Notes: generated by a model not told the origin, from the sequence alone. Counted from the stretch's first letter, positions 26,274 to 36,470 are shown. The stretch is DNA of 44,539 nt from Desulfofundulus australicus DSM 11792 (GCF_900129285.1 NZ_FQUW01000024.1:1-44539), one strand, 5' to 3'. Program-made: numbers and translations.

Positions 26274-29200
26274 ACAGCTTGCGGCCATCAACCTCCGGGG
26301 AGGAAACCTGCTGGTTTCGGCCGCCGCCGGCTCGGGGAAGACGGCCGTGCTGGTGGAGCGGATCATCCGCCACCTGCTGGACCGGGAAAACCCGGTGGAC
26401 CTGGACCGCCTGCTGGTGGTGACCTTCACCGACGCGGCGGCGGGGGAGATGCGCCAGCGGGTCATTGCGGCCCTGAACCGGTCCCTGCAGGAGCGCCCGG
26501 GGGACCCCCTGGTTTTGCGCCAGCTCTTCCTCGCTCCCCGGGCTTCCATCGGCACCCTGCACTCCTTCTGCGGCGAGGTGGTGCGGCGCCACTTCTACCT
26601 GCTGGGGCTGGACCCGGGCTTCAGGGTGATGGATGAAAACGAGGCCTCCCTCCTGCGCCTGGAGGTGCTGGAGGAGGTCCTGGAGGAATGCTACGAGGAG
26701 CACCGGGATTCCCCGCCCGGGACCCCCTTCCTTTACCTGGCCCGGGTCCTGGCGGGACGCCACGGCGACGACCGGGAGCTGGGGGAAGTGGTCCTGCGCC
26801 TGTATGACTTCGCCCGCAGCCTGCCCCGGCCCCGGGCCTGGCTGAACTGGGTGGCGGCTTCCCTGGCCGGGGTGGAAAAGCGCCCCTTTGAAGAGCAGCC
26901 CTGGGTGGGAGAATGGCGGGAAATGATCCGCCTGGAAATGGAACACTGGCTGGACCAGCTGGAAGAGGCGCGGCGTCTGGCCGCCGGCCCCGGCGGGCCG
27001 CAGCGGTACGCGGCGGTGCTGGAAGAAGACCTGGCCAGGGTGCGGGGCTGGCTGGAAAAGGTGCAGGGGCCCTTTTCCGGGCTCCGGCAGGCCTTTGAGG
27101 AGGGGCAGGCCTGGCCGGCCCTGCCCAGGACGGCCAGGGGAGAAGCCAGGCAAGAAATTAAGGAACGGGTGAAAAAACTGCGGGAGCAGGTCAAAAAACG
27201 GGTGGGGGCCCTCCTGCAGGAATATTTCTCCCGCCCGCCGGAGGAAATGATTGCTGATCTGGGCCGGGCGGCTCCCCTGGTCCGGGAACTGGTGGCCCTG
27301 GCCCTGCGTTTTGATGAGGCCTACCGGCGGGCCAAGCTGGAGCGGGCCGTGGCCGATTTTGCCGATCTGGAGCACTGGGCCCTGGCCATCCTGGCGCAAA
27401 ACGGCGAGGGCTCCCCCTGGGGCGAAGAAGCACCGGCGGATCCCCGGGCCCCGCTGTTCCCTTCTCCTGTGGCCGGCGAGTACCGGGAGCACTTCGCCGG
27501 GGTGCTGGTGGACGAGTACCAGGACATCAACGGCGTCCAGGAGGCCATCCTGGAACTGGTTTCCCGGGGCGACAACCGCTTCCTGGTGGGCGACGTCAAG
27601 CAGAGCATTTACCGCTTCCGGCTGGCGGACCCCGCCGTCTTCCTGGACCGCTACCGCCGTTTCACCCCCTACGGCCCGGGGCGGGAGCCGGGGCCGGGCT
27701 GGCGCCTGGCCCTGCGCACCAACTTCCGCAGCCGGCCCGAGATCCTGGAAACGGTGAACTATATCTTTGAGCGGTTGATGACCCGGCGGGTGGGGGAACT
27801 GGATTACGACGACGAGGCCCGCCTCTACCCCGGCGCTGTCTTTCCCGAGAACGCGCCGGGGGTGGCGGGCGGGCCGGTGGAGTTCCACCTGCTGGATTTC
27901 CGCGCCCCGGAAGCGGTCCGGGAGGAAGGGGGGGAGGGAGGCGGCGATAACGGGCTGCCGGAGGTGGAAGACCTGGACCTGACCCGCCTGGAAGCCCGCT
28001 GGGTGGCAGAAAGGATCCACCGGCTGGTGCACCGGGAGGGGTTCTGTGTTTTCGACCGGCAGGAAGGAAAGTACCGGCCGGTCACCTGGCGGGATGTGGT
28101 GGTGCTGATGCGCTCCCTGAAGGGCCGGGTGGGGGTCTTCCTGGAGGAATTCCGCCGCCTGGATATCCCGGCCACCGCGGACGGCTCCGGAGGGTATTTC
28201 GACTCCCCGGAGGTGGAAACGGTGCTTTCCCTCCTGCAGATCATCGACAACCCCCGCCGGGACATCCCCCTGGCGGCGGTGCTCCGCTCCCCCCTGGTGG
28301 GGCTGGCCGCCCCGCAGCTGGCGCAGATCCGCCTGGCCTGCCCGGAAGGCGATTTCCATACCGCGGTGGAAAGAACCGCGCAGCAGCCGCCGGGGGTGGA
28401 TCCGGAGCTGGCGGGGAAGCTGAGGGGTTTCCTGGAAAAACTCGAGCGCTGGCGGGAGCTGGCCCGGCGGCTGCCGCCCGCCGAGCTGCTGGAGGAGCTT
28501 TACCGCCAGACCGGCTATTACGACCTGGTGGGGGCCATGCCCGGGGGAGCGGTCCGCCAGGCCAACCTGCGGGCGCTGGTGGACCGGGCCCGCCTCTTCG
28601 AGGGAACCATCTACCGGGGCCTCTTCCGCTTCCTGCGCTTTATAGAACAGATCCGGGAAAAGGGCGGGGATATGGATGCCGCCCGTTCCCTGGGGGAAAA
28701 TGAAGATGTGGTGCGGATTATGAGCGTGCACAGGGCCAAGGGCCTGGAGTTCCCGGTGGTGGTGGTGGCCGGCCCGGGCCGCCGGTTCAACCTGCGGGAT
28801 CTGGGCGGCGGCTTTCTCTTGCACCGCCGGCTGGGCTGCGGGCCGGAGGTGGTGGACCTGGAGCGGGGGATGCGCTACCCCACCGTCCTGCACCGGGTAA
28901 TCCGGCAGCGCCTGCACCTGGAAGCCCTGGCCGAGGAAATGCGCCTTCTGTATGTGGCCCTGACCCGGGCCCGGGAGCGCCTGATCGTGGTTGCCGCCGT
29001 CCGCGACCTGGAAAAGCGGGTGTGGCAGTGGCAGAGCCAGGCGGCAGCGGTGCCGCCGGAGGGCCCCCTGGGCGTTTCCCTGCAGGCGGGGGCCAGGTGC
29101 GCCCTGGACTGGCTGGGCCCCGCCCTGTGGAGCCACCCGGCCCTGGCCGGCTTCTCCCCGGGCGAGGAACCGGCGGTGGCCGGGACGGGGAGCTGGCAGG

Positions 29201-30132
29201 TGCACCTGTGGCCGGCGGCCTCCCTCCGGGAACTGTGGACGGCCAGCGGCCCGGAACAGGAGGGTGCGGGCTTTCCCTGGCTCCACCTGCTGGAGCGGCT
29301 GGAACCGCTGCCTGCCGGCTGGGTCCGGCAGCAGGAGGAAAGCTGGCCGGGCGGCAGGGAGGAACTGGTGGGCCCCGACGAGCTGGGCCGGCGCCTGTTC
29401 TGGAGCAACCCCCACCGGGAGCTGGCCCGCCTGCCCTCCAAGATCACGGTTACCGAGTGGCGGCACCGGCAGGAGGAGCTGGAGGAGCAGGCGGGCGGGG
29501 AAATGCCCGGCCTGGAGTTGCCGGGGGAAGAGCCCGCGGAAAGGGAAAGGGAGCTGCCGCCCGGCTTCGACCTGCCCGCCTTCTACACCGGGGACAGGTT
29601 TACCGGGGCCGGGCGGGGCCGGGTGGTCCACCTGGTAATGCAGAGCCTGGAGCTGGAAGATTTCCCGGACGAGGCGGCGGTGCGCCGGCACCTGGAGCGG
29701 CTGGTGGAGCGGGAAATCCTGCGGCCCGAGGAGGTGCAGCTGGTCCGCCCGGCGGAAATTGCCCGCTTCTGGCGGACCGCCCTGGGGAAGCGGGTGCTGG
29801 CTGCGGCCAGGGAAGGGCGCCTCTGGCGGGAAGTGCCCTTTACCCTGGGCCTGGAAGTAACGGAGCTCTACCCGGAATTGTCCGCGGCAGTGCCGGCGGG
29901 GGAAAGCATCCTCCTGCAGGGAGTCATTGACTGCCTGCTGGTGGAAGATAGCGGGCTGGTGGTCATTGACTATAAGACTGACCGGCTGGCGGAAGAGGGC
30001 CTGGAAGGGGCCGTGCGGCGCTACCGCATCCAGCTGGACCTGTACGGCCGGGCGGCGGAAAAAATCCTCTCCCGGCCGGTGCGGGAAAAATACCTCTACT
30101 TTTTCGCCCTGAACCGGGCGGTGGCGGTATGA
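26248..30132 (+). CDS. addA: ATP-dependent helicase/nuclease subunit A
   Basis: The UvrD-like motor and 3'-strand nuclease of AddAB. The 1294-residue protein carries Q-motif TGEQ, Walker A AAAGSGKT (25-32), the DEYQDIN Walker B box, later helicase motifs (SVHRAKGLEFPVV, LLYVALTRARERL), and a C-terminal RecB-type nuclease with VIDCLL and VIDYKTD. TTG 26248 is the best start: GAGGAGGTGGGG lies just upstream inside addB, whose end it overlaps, so the subunits are made together. The stop overlaps the sbcD region. Confidence 0.95.
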   Translation: MTSIRWTGEQLAAINLRGGNLLVSAAAGSGKTAVLVERIIRHLLDRENPVDLDRLLVVTFTDAAAGEMRQRVIAALNRSLQERPGDPLVLRQLFLAPRASIGTLHSFCGEVVRRHFYLLGLDPGFRVMDENEASLLRLEVLEEVLEECYEEHRDSPPGTPFLYLARVLAGRHGDDRELGEVVLRLYDFARSLPRPRAWLNWVAASLAGVEKRPFEEQPWVGEWREMIRLEMEHWLDQLEEARRLAAGPGGPQRYAAVLEEDLARVRGWLEKVQGPFSGLRQAFEEGQAWPALPRTARGEARQEIKERVKKLREQVKKRVGALLQEYFSRPPEEMIADLGRAAPLVRELVALALRFDEAYRRAKLERAVADFADLEHWALAILAQNGEGSPWGEEAPADPRAPLFPSPVAGEYREHFAGVLVDEYQDINGVQEAILELVSRGDNRFLVGDVKQSIYRFRLADPAVFLDRYRRFTPYGPGREPGPGWRLALRTNFRSRPEILETVNYIFERLMTRRVGELDYDDEARLYPGAVFPENAPGVAGGPVEFHLLDFRAPEAVREEGGEGGGDNGLPEVEDLDLTRLEARWVAERIHRLVHREGFCVFDRQEGKYRPVTWRDVVVLMRSLKGRVGVFLEEFRRLDIPATADGSGGYFDSPEVETVLSLLQIIDNPRRDIPLAAVLRSPLVGLAAPQLAQIRLACPEGDFHTAVERTAQQPPGVDPELAGKLRGFLEKLERWRELARRLPPAELLEELYRQTGYYDLVGAMPGGAVRQANLRALVDRARLFEGTIYRGLFRFLRFIEQIREKGGDMDAARSLGENEDVVRIMSVHRAKGLEFPVVVVAGPGRRFNLRDLGGGFLLHRRLGCGPEVVDLERGMRYPTVLHRVIRQRLHLEALAEEMRLLYVALTRARERLIVVAAVRDLEKRVWQWQSQAAAVPPEGPLGVSLQAGARCALDWLGPALWSHPALAGFSPGEEPAVAGTGSWQVHLWPAASLRELWTASGPEQEGAGFPWLHLLERLEPLPAGWVRQQEESWPGGREELVGPDELGRRLFWSNPHRELARLPSKITVTEWRHRQEELEEQAGGEMPGLELPGEEPAERERELPPGFDLPAFYTGDRFTGAGRGRVVHLVMQSLELEDFPDEAAVRRHLERLVEREILRPEEVQLVRPAEIARFWRTALGKRVLAAAREGRLWREVPFTLGLEVTELYPELSAAVPAGESILLQGVIDCLLVEDSGLVVIDYKTDRLAEEGLEGAVRRYRIQLDLYGRAAEKILSRPVREKYLYFFALNRAVAV

Positions 30133-30146
30133 AGGGGGGATGGAAT

Positions 30147-31388
30147 TTGGACAGGACCCTGCGCATATTACATACTTCTGACTGGCACCTGGGGAAGACC
30201 CTGGGCGGCCACCGGCGCTGGGACGAGCAGGAGCAGTTTATTGAAGAGATCGCCCTTATAGCCCGGGAAGAAGGGGTGCACCTGGTTCTGCTGGCCGGGG
30301 ACGTTTTCGATACCGAAAACCCTCCGGCCAGGGCCGAAGAGCTCTACTTTGAGGCCCTGGCCCGGCTGGCGGTGGAAGGGCGGCAGGTGGTGGTCATCGC
30401 GGGCAACCACGACCAGCCCGGGCGCCTGGCCGCCCCGGCTCCCCTGGCCGTGCGCCAGGGCGTGCACATCCTGGGGTGGCCGGGGGACGTGCTGCCGCCG
30501 GGGCCGGGGCTGCTGGCATCGGGCCCCTCCCTCCTGGTGCTGCAGGGGCCGGGCTGGCCCTGGCCGGCGGTAGTCCTGGCCCTGCCCTATCCTTCCGAGG
30601 CCCGGCTGGGCGAGCTGCTCGCCCCCACCCTGGAAGAAGCGGAACACCAGGCGGCCTATTCCCGGCGCGTGGCGGCTTTTTTGAAGCAGCTGGCCGGCCA
30701 CTGCCGCCCGGAGGCGGTGAACCTGGCCGTCAGCCACCTGTACATGTACGGCGGGCAGATCAGCGACTCGGAGCGCACCCTCTCCCTGGGCGGGGCTTAC
30801 AGCGTGGACCCGGGAACCCTGCCGGCGGAGCTGCAGTACGTGGCCCTGGGGCACCTGCACCGGCCCCAGGAAGTGCCCGGCGCACCCGTGCCCTGCCGCT
30901 ACAGCGGCTCACCCCTGGCCTACAGCTTCTCCGAGGCCGGCCAGGCCAAGGGCGTTGTCCTGGTGGAAGCACAGCCGGGCCGGCCGGTGCACTGCCGCGA
31001 AATTACCCTGAGTTCCGGCCGGCCCCTGGTGCGCTGGCGGGCAACCGGGGGGTACGAAGAAGTGCTGGCCTGGTGCCGGGCCGGGCGGGACGAGCGGGCC
31101 TGGATTGACCTGGAGGTTCACGCGGCAGCTCCCCTCACCCGGGAGCAGGTGGAGCGGCTGCGGGAAATACGGCCGGGGATCATCGACATCAGGACGGTCC
31201 TCCCGCAGCGGGACGGGGAGGAAGCCGGGGCAGGGGACCTGGATGCCCTGCCCCTGGATGAGCTGTTCAGGCTTTTTTACCGCCAGCAGGCGGGCGGCGG
31301 CGACCCGCCCGATGAGCTGGTGCGTATTTTCCTGGAGCTGCTGGAACCGGCAGCCCAGGAGAGGGGGGAGGAAGTTGAGGCCCGTTGA
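30147..31388 (+). CDS. sbcD: Exonuclease subunit SbcD (Mre11-like)
   Basis: Metal-dependent phosphoesterase that, with SbcC, opens hairpins and blocked DNA ends. The 413-residue protein has the Mre11 motifs in order: HTSDWHLG, LAGDVFD, GNHDQPG, a His in SHLYMYGG, and LGHLH. TTG 30147 lies 6 bases behind AAGGGGGGA (30132-30140) and fits the family N-terminus better than the ATG at 30129 that overlaps the addA stop. It overlaps sbcC by 14 bases. Confidence 0.94.
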   Translation: MDRTLRILHTSDWHLGKTLGGHRRWDEQEQFIEEIALIAREEGVHLVLLAGDVFDTENPPARAEELYFEALARLAVEGRQVVVIAGNHDQPGRLAAPAPLAVRQGVHILGWPGDVLPPGPGLLASGPSLLVLQGPGWPWPAVVLALPYPSEARLGELLAPTLEEAEHQAAYSRRVAAFLKQLAGHCRPEAVNLAVSHLYMYGGQISDSERTLSLGGAYSVDPGTLPAELQYVALGHLHRPQEVPGAPVPCRYSGSPLAYSFSEAGQAKGVVLVEAQPGRPVHCREITLSSGRPLVRWRATGGYEEVLAWCRAGRDERAWIDLEVHAAAPLTREQVERLREIRPGIIDIRTVLPQRDGEEAGAGDLDALPLDELFRLFYRQQAGGGDPPDELVRIFLELLEPAAQERGEEVEAR

Positions 31389-34300
31389 ACTGCGCCTGGC
31401 CGGGCTGCACAGCTACCGCCAGGAAGAGGTGGTGGACTTTAAAACCCTGTGCGAGCGGGGAATTTTCGGCATCTTCGGGCCCACCGGCAGCGGCAAGTCC
31501 ACCATCCTGGATGCCATCACCCTGGCCCTGTTCGGGGAAGTGAAGCGGGCCAGCCGGGGCCGGGAAGGGATCATCAACCAGCACAGCGAGCAGGCCCGGG
31601 TGGCCTTCACCTTTGAAGTGGGCCGGGGGGAGGGGCGGTGCCGCTACCGGGTGGAACGGCTGCTGCGCAAGAGCGGTGATTTCGGCGCCCACACCCGGGA
31701 GTGCCGGCTGGTGCGCCTTGACCCGGATGGGGAGAGGGTGCTGGCGGACGGGGCCGACCAGGTGAAAATGGAGGTGCAGAAGCTCCTGGGCCTAACCGCG
31801 GACGACTTCACCCGGGCGGTGGTCCTGCCCCAGGGCCGCTTCGCCGAATTCCTGGCCCTGCGGCCGGCCGACCGGAACCAGATGCTGGAACGCATTTTTG
31901 AACTGGACCGGTTTGGCGAGCAGCTGAAAAAAAGGGTGAGCGATGCCGGGGCCGGGGTGCGGGCGGCGCTGGACCGGGTGGAGGCGGAGCAGCGGGGCCT
32001 GGGGGACTGCTCGCCCCGGGCCGTGGAGGCCGCCCGCCGGGATCTGGAGGAAAAGCGGGCGGCACGCCGGGAGGCGGAGCGGAAGCTGCAGGCGGCCCGC
32101 GGGCGCCTGGAGGAAGCCCGGGAAATCCGCCAGGCGCAGGAGCGGCGGCTTCACCTGCAGCGCCGCCTGGAGGAGCTCCGGGCCGCGGAGGACAAGGTGC
32201 GCCGGGAGGAAGAACTCCTGGAGCGGGCGGCCCGGGCCGAAACCATGCGCGGCCTCCTGGAGGAGTACGGGCGCCTGGAGGAAGACCTGGAGGAACGCCG
32301 GGGGCGGCTGCGCGCCCTGGGGGAAAAGCTCTCCCGCCTGCAGGAGGCGGCCCGGGCGGCGGAGGAGGAGGCCGCCCGGCAGCGGCAGCGGTGGGAGGCG
32401 GAAGGATCAGCTTTAATGAAGCGGCAGGCCTTGCTGGAGCAGGCCCGGGAAAAGGAGCAGGAGCTTGACGGCTGGCTCTCCCGGCAGGAAAAGGACCGGG
32501 AGGAACTGGAAGAAAAGCAGCGGAAAATCCGGCTCCTGGAAAAGCAGGCGGCAGAGCTTTCTTCCCGTCAGCAAGAAGGGGAGCGGCGCCTGGCGGGGCT
32601 CTGCCGGCGGCAGGAGGAGCTGCAGGTGGCGCCGGAGGAGGTGGAGCAGGCCCGGTGCGCCCTGGAACTGTACGGCCGGCTCTCGCAGCTGGAGCGGGAA
32701 GCGAAGGAGCTTGAAGGTGAGGCGGGCGCGGCGGCCCGCCAGCTGGACGCCCTGCAGCAGCAGGAGGCGGAACTGGCCCGGGAGGTGGCCGGGCTGGAAG
32801 GGGAGCTGGCGCAGGACCGGCAGGAGCTGGAGCGCCTCCAGGGGAGCCCGCCCGTGCCGGAAGGATACCTGGAGGAACGGGCGGCCGGCATTCAGGACTG
32901 CAGGTTCCGGATCCGGGCTCTGCTGGACCTGGCCGGGCGCTACGCTGAGCTGCAGGGGGAATGCCGGCAGGTCCGGGAACAGGTGGAAGAACTTGAACGA
33001 CGGCGGGAAGCCCGGCAGCGGGAGGTGGCCGCCCTGCAGGAGGCCCTGGTGGAGGCGTCAGGGGCTCTGGAGCGGGCCCGGAGAGAGCTCGAGGAAGCCC
33101 GGCGCCGGCACATGGCTGCCGCCCTGGCCCGGACGCTGGCGGCGGGGCAGCCCTGCCCGGTCTGCGGTTCCCCGCACCACCCCGCGCCCGCCCGCCCGGC
33201 GGGGGTGGCCCTGGCCCCGCTGGAGGAAGCGGTGCGGGCGGCGGAAGAGGAACAGGCGCGGCGGCGGGAAAAGTGGCAGGAGGGGGAAAAAAGGCTCGTC
33301 CAGCTGGACGCGGAAATAGCGGCGTTGAAGCGCCGGGAGGAGCAGCTGGCCGGGGAAAAGGAGCGGGTTAAAGAAGAGGGCGGGCGCCTGCGGGAGGGGC
33401 TGCCGGCTCCCTGGCGGCAGGTGCCGCTGCAGGACCTCCCCGCCCTCCTGCAGGACGCCGAGCGGGAGTACCGGGAGCAGCAGCAGGGCTGGCGCCGCTG
33501 GCAGCAGCGCCTGCAGGAAGCCCGGGACCGGGTGGAAGAAGTGCGCCGCCGCCTGGATGAGCGGCGGCCGGCCCTGGCCCGCCTGCAATCCGCCCGGGAA
33601 GGGCTGGCACGGCAGATCCGGGACCTCCACCGGCGGCGGGAAGAAAAGGAGGCCGGGCGGCGGGAGCTGGTGGCACAGCTGCGCCTCCACCTGCAGGAAC
33701 TGGGCCTGCAGGAACCGGGCCAGGTCCCGGCGCACTGGGAAGCTTTAAAGCAGAGGCAGCAGGAACTCCGGCGCGGCCAGCTTCAAATTGCCGGGCTGGA
33801 AGCGGAACTGAAAGACCTGTCCGGGCGGCTGCAGCAGCTAAAGGACGGCCTGCGGGACCTGGTGGTGGAAAAGGGTGCCCTGGAAGCCGCCTTATCGGGC
33901 AGGGCGGAACAGATCGGGCAGCTCCGGGCGGAGCTGCACCAGCTCACCGGCGGGCTGCGGGTGGAAGAGGCCCTGGGGCAGGTGCGGGAACAGCTTTCCT
34001 CTTTGCAGGATGCGGTGGCCCGGGCCGAAGAGGACAACCGCAGAGCGGCCGGGGATTTCCAGCAGTGCCGGCTGGAGCTGGAGGGGGAAGAACGGGCCTG
34101 TGCGGCCCTGCAGGAAAGGCTGGCGGGCCTGCGCCGGCACCTGGAACACTCGGCCCGGGAAAACCATTTCGCCAGCCCCGCCGGGGCTAAAGATGCCCTG
34201 CTGGACCCGCAGGAGCGGGAGGAGCTGGCGGCCCGGGTGAACAAGCACCGCCGGGAGGAGCAGCTGCTGCTGCAGGAACTGCGGGAAGTGGAGGCCCGCC

Positions 34301-34995
34301 TGGGGGGCAGGTATCTGGAGGAAGATGACTGGCTGCGGCTTCAGGAAGAATTAAAGGCGGCGGAAGAAGCCCTGGGCCTGGCCCAGCAGCAGGAAGGGGC
34401 GGCGGGACAGCACCTGCAGCGCCTGGAGGAAAACCGGCAGCGGTGGGCCGCCCTGGAAGAAGAGCGGCAGCAGCTGGCCGGGCGTGCCGAACTTCTGCGG
34501 GAACTGGAGGGGCTCCTGCGGGGCAGGGCGCTGGTGGAATTCCTGGCCCGCCGGCGGCTGGAAAACCTGGCGGAACTGGCCACCGAGCGGCTGGGCCGGC
34601 TTACCGGCTACCGCTACGCCCTGGAACTGGACGGTCAGGGAGGATTTATCCTCCGGGACGAGGGTAACGGCGGCCTGAAACGGCCCGTTTCCACCCTTTC
34701 CGGGGGGGAAACCTTCCTGGTCTCCCTGGCCCTGGCCCTGGCCCTTTCGGATCAGATCCAGCGGCGGGGCCGGGTTCCCCTGGAATTCTTCTTCCTGGAC
34801 GAGGGTTTCGGTTCCCTGGACGAGCGGTACCTGGAGGCGGTGATGGATACCCTGGAGCGCCTGCCCCTGGAGCGGGTGGCCATCGGGCTCATCAGCCACC
34901 TGCCCCAGTTAAAGAGCCGCCTGCCCCGCCGCCTGCTGGTCGAGCCGGCCCGCCCCGGCGGCCCGGGCAGCCGGGTGCGCCTGGAAATGGCTTGA
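31375..34995 (+). CDS. sbcC: Exonuclease subunit SbcC (Rad50-like SMC ATPase)
   Basis: ATPase partner of SbcD. The 1206-residue protein has Walker A GPTGSGKST near the N-terminus, about 850 residues of heptad-rich, Glu/Arg/Gln-heavy coiled coil, a zinc-hook CPVC at residues 594-597 in the middle, and the C-terminal signature STLSGGET with Walker B FFFLDEGFGSLD. Start TTG 31375 follows GGGGGGAGGA inside the end of sbcD. Its coding DNA is extremely GC-rich at third positions, which opens long false frames on the other strand. Confidence 0.94.
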   Translation: MRPVELRLAGLHSYRQEEVVDFKTLCERGIFGIFGPTGSGKSTILDAITLALFGEVKRASRGREGIINQHSEQARVAFTFEVGRGEGRCRYRVERLLRKSGDFGAHTRECRLVRLDPDGERVLADGADQVKMEVQKLLGLTADDFTRAVVLPQGRFAEFLALRPADRNQMLERIFELDRFGEQLKKRVSDAGAGVRAALDRVEAEQRGLGDCSPRAVEAARRDLEEKRAARREAERKLQAARGRLEEAREIRQAQERRLHLQRRLEELRAAEDKVRREEELLERAARAETMRGLLEEYGRLEEDLEERRGRLRALGEKLSRLQEAARAAEEEAARQRQRWEAEGSALMKRQALLEQAREKEQELDGWLSRQEKDREELEEKQRKIRLLEKQAAELSSRQQEGERRLAGLCRRQEELQVAPEEVEQARCALELYGRLSQLEREAKELEGEAGAAARQLDALQQQEAELAREVAGLEGELAQDRQELERLQGSPPVPEGYLEERAAGIQDCRFRIRALLDLAGRYAELQGECRQVREQVEELERRREARQREVAALQEALVEASGALERARRELEEARRRHMAAALARTLAAGQPCPVCGSPHHPAPARPAGVALAPLEEAVRAAEEEQARRREKWQEGEKRLVQLDAEIAALKRREEQLAGEKERVKEEGGRLREGLPAPWRQVPLQDLPALLQDAEREYREQQQGWRRWQQRLQEARDRVEEVRRRLDERRPALARLQSAREGLARQIRDLHRRREEKEAGRRELVAQLRLHLQELGLQEPGQVPAHWEALKQRQQELRRGQLQIAGLEAELKDLSGRLQQLKDGLRDLVVEKGALEAALSGRAEQIGQLRAELHQLTGGLRVEEALGQVREQLSSLQDAVARAEEDNRRAAGDFQQCRLELEGEERACAALQERLAGLRRHLEHSARENHFASPAGAKDALLDPQEREELAARVNKHRREEQLLLQELREVEARLGGRYLEEDDWLRLQEELKAAEEALGLAQQQEGAAGQHLQRLEENRQRWAALEEERQQLAGRAELLRELEGLLRGRALVEFLARRRLENLAELATERLGRLTGYRYALELDGQGGFILRDEGNGGLKRPVSTLSGGETFLVSLALALALSDQIQRRGRVPLEFFFLDEGFGSLDERYLEAVMDTLERLPLERVAIGLISHLPQLKSRLPRRLLVEPARPGGPGSRVRLEMA

Positions 34996-35022
34996 GTTCT
35001 GGTTCAGGAGGCGTTCGAAATA

Positions 35023-36402
35023 ATGTCCAACCGGGCAGAACAAAAATTATTGTACGACCTGCATGAAAATCCCCCGGCCAGGCGGGCCGTGGTTTACGCC
35101 CTGCAGTGGCTGGTGTTCACCCTGGCCAACTCGGCGGTGGTGCCCCTGGTGGTGGGTCAGGCCCTGGGGCTGGACCAGGCGGGCATTGCCGGACTGGCCC
35201 AGCGCACCCTCTTCTTTACCGGCCTGGCTTCCCTGCTGCAGGTGCTCTTCGGCCACGGGCTGCCCATCATGGAAGGGCCTTCGGGCATGTGGTGGGGTGT
35301 ATTTATCACCCTGGCCGCCCTGGCGCCCGGGCTGGGCAAGCCGCTGGCGGTCCTGCGCACCGACCTGGAGCTGGGGGTGCTGGTGGCCGGGGTGGTGCTG
35401 GTGCTGGTGGGTTCCGGCCGGCTGGTGGGCAGCGCCCTGAGCCTGTTCACCCCGGCGGTAACGGGTTCGGTGCTGGTGCTCCTGGGCCTGCAGCTCAGCG
35501 GCACCTTTGTCCGGGGGATGCTGGGCGTGGGCGAGGAGGGAGGCGGGGCCAGCCTCCGGGCGGCCCTGCTCTCCGTAATCGTGGTGGCGGTGGTCCTCTG
35601 GACCAGCCTCAAAGGGCGTCCCTTTACCCGCAGCATAGCCGTGCTCATCGGCATCGCGGTGGGCTGGTTGCTGGCCCTGCCCATGGGCCTGGCTCCCGGC
35701 GTGCCCTGGTCGGTTTCCGGCGTTTTCGCCCTGCCCCGGCTTTTTGCCTGGGGTACGCCCACCTTCGATGCGGGCATTGTGCTCACCTCGGTGATGACCG
35801 GTTTGCTGGTCTTAAGCAACCTGGTGGCCAGCATCCTGGCCATGGAAAGAACCATCGGGCAGAAGGTGCCCCGGCAGGCCTACAACCGGGGCGTGGCCCT
35901 GACCGGGGTGGCCGACATCATGGCCGGGGTGGGGGCCACGGTGGGGTTCGTGCCCTTCTCCGCCGGGGCTGCCCTGGTGGGCATGACCCGGGTGGCCTCC
36001 CGGATGCCCTTTATCCTGTTTGCCCTGGGCATGGTCGTTCTGGGGCTGCTTCCCCCCGTGGGGGCCTTCCTGTCCTCCATCCCCGTTCCCGTGGGCTACT
36101 CGGTCCTGCTGGTTTCCTTCTGCCAGATGGTCGGGTTCGGCCTGCGGGATTACCTCCGCCTGCAGCTGGATAACCGCGACCTCTATATTATCGGCATCAC
36201 CCTGCTTTTTGGCACGGGGGCCATGATGCTGCCGGCCGGGGCGCTGGCCGGTATGCCGGCCCTGGCCCGGTACCTCCTGGGCAACGGGTTTTTGACCGGC
36301 ATGCTGCTCTGCATCCTGCTGGAGCACGTTTTCCTGCCGGCAAAGTATTTTGGCGCCCGGACCGGCGCGGAGGAGAAAAAAGGGTCGGAATTAAACCGGT
36401 AA
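35023..36402 (+). CDS. NCS2-family uracil/xanthine permease
   Basis: A 459-residue inner-membrane transporter of the nucleobase:cation symporter-2 family with about 12-14 helices. The N-terminal half shows the family segment ALQWLVFTLANSAVVPLVVG. The central part (GVALTGVADIMAGVGATVGFVPFSAGAAL) stands where family members have their substrate-site helices. Uracil, xanthine or a related purine could be the substrate; sequence alone does not decide. Start ATG 35023 follows CAGGAGG. It sits 27 bases after sbcC, so it may be read through from the repair operon. Confidence 0.83.
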   Translation: MSNRAEQKLLYDLHENPPARRAVVYALQWLVFTLANSAVVPLVVGQALGLDQAGIAGLAQRTLFFTGLASLLQVLFGHGLPIMEGPSGMWWGVFITLAALAPGLGKPLAVLRTDLELGVLVAGVVLVLVGSGRLVGSALSLFTPAVTGSVLVLLGLQLSGTFVRGMLGVGEEGGGASLRAALLSVIVVAVVLWTSLKGRPFTRSIAVLIGIAVGWLLALPMGLAPGVPWSVSGVFALPRLFAWGTPTFDAGIVLTSVMTGLLVLSNLVASILAMERTIGQKVPRQAYNRGVALTGVADIMAGVGATVGFVPFSAGAALVGMTRVASRMPFILFALGMVVLGLLPPVGAFLSSIPVPVGYSVLLVSFCQMVGFGLRDYLRLQLDNRDLYIIGITLLFGTGAMMLPAGALAGMPALARYLLGNGFLTGMLLCILLEHVFLPAKYFGARTGAEEKKGSELNR

Positions 36403-36424
36403 AAAAAACAAAAAGTTTTACCCG

Positions 36425-36450
36425 GCGGGCAGGATTTTTATCCCGTCTGC
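36425..36450 (+). promoter_or_regulatory. Stem-loop downstream of the permease gene
   Basis: Ten positions on each side (36425-36434 with 36441-36450) form nine pairs, two of them G-T, around a TTTTTA loop. No T-run follows, so it may protect the 3' end of the permease message rather than terminate it. Confidence 0.35.
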
Positions 36451-36470
36451 AGAATATTGTGATTTCAAGG

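Noticed and set aside
23229-26555. Minus-strand open frame of 1108 codons opposite addB
   Set aside because: The translation is a Pro/Gln/Gly-rich string with no domain. It results from the very GC-rich third positions of addB, whose own product has complete family motifs.
25987-29691. Minus-strand open frame of 1234 codons opposite addA
   Set aside because: Same cause: a mirror of the addA codon bias, low complexity, no ribosome site or family pattern. AddA motifs on the plus strand are intact.
31792-34899. Several open frames in other phases across sbcC
   Set aside because: They are shadows of the repetitive Glu/Arg/Gln coiled-coil coding sequence and show only Pro/Arg/Gly-rich translations.
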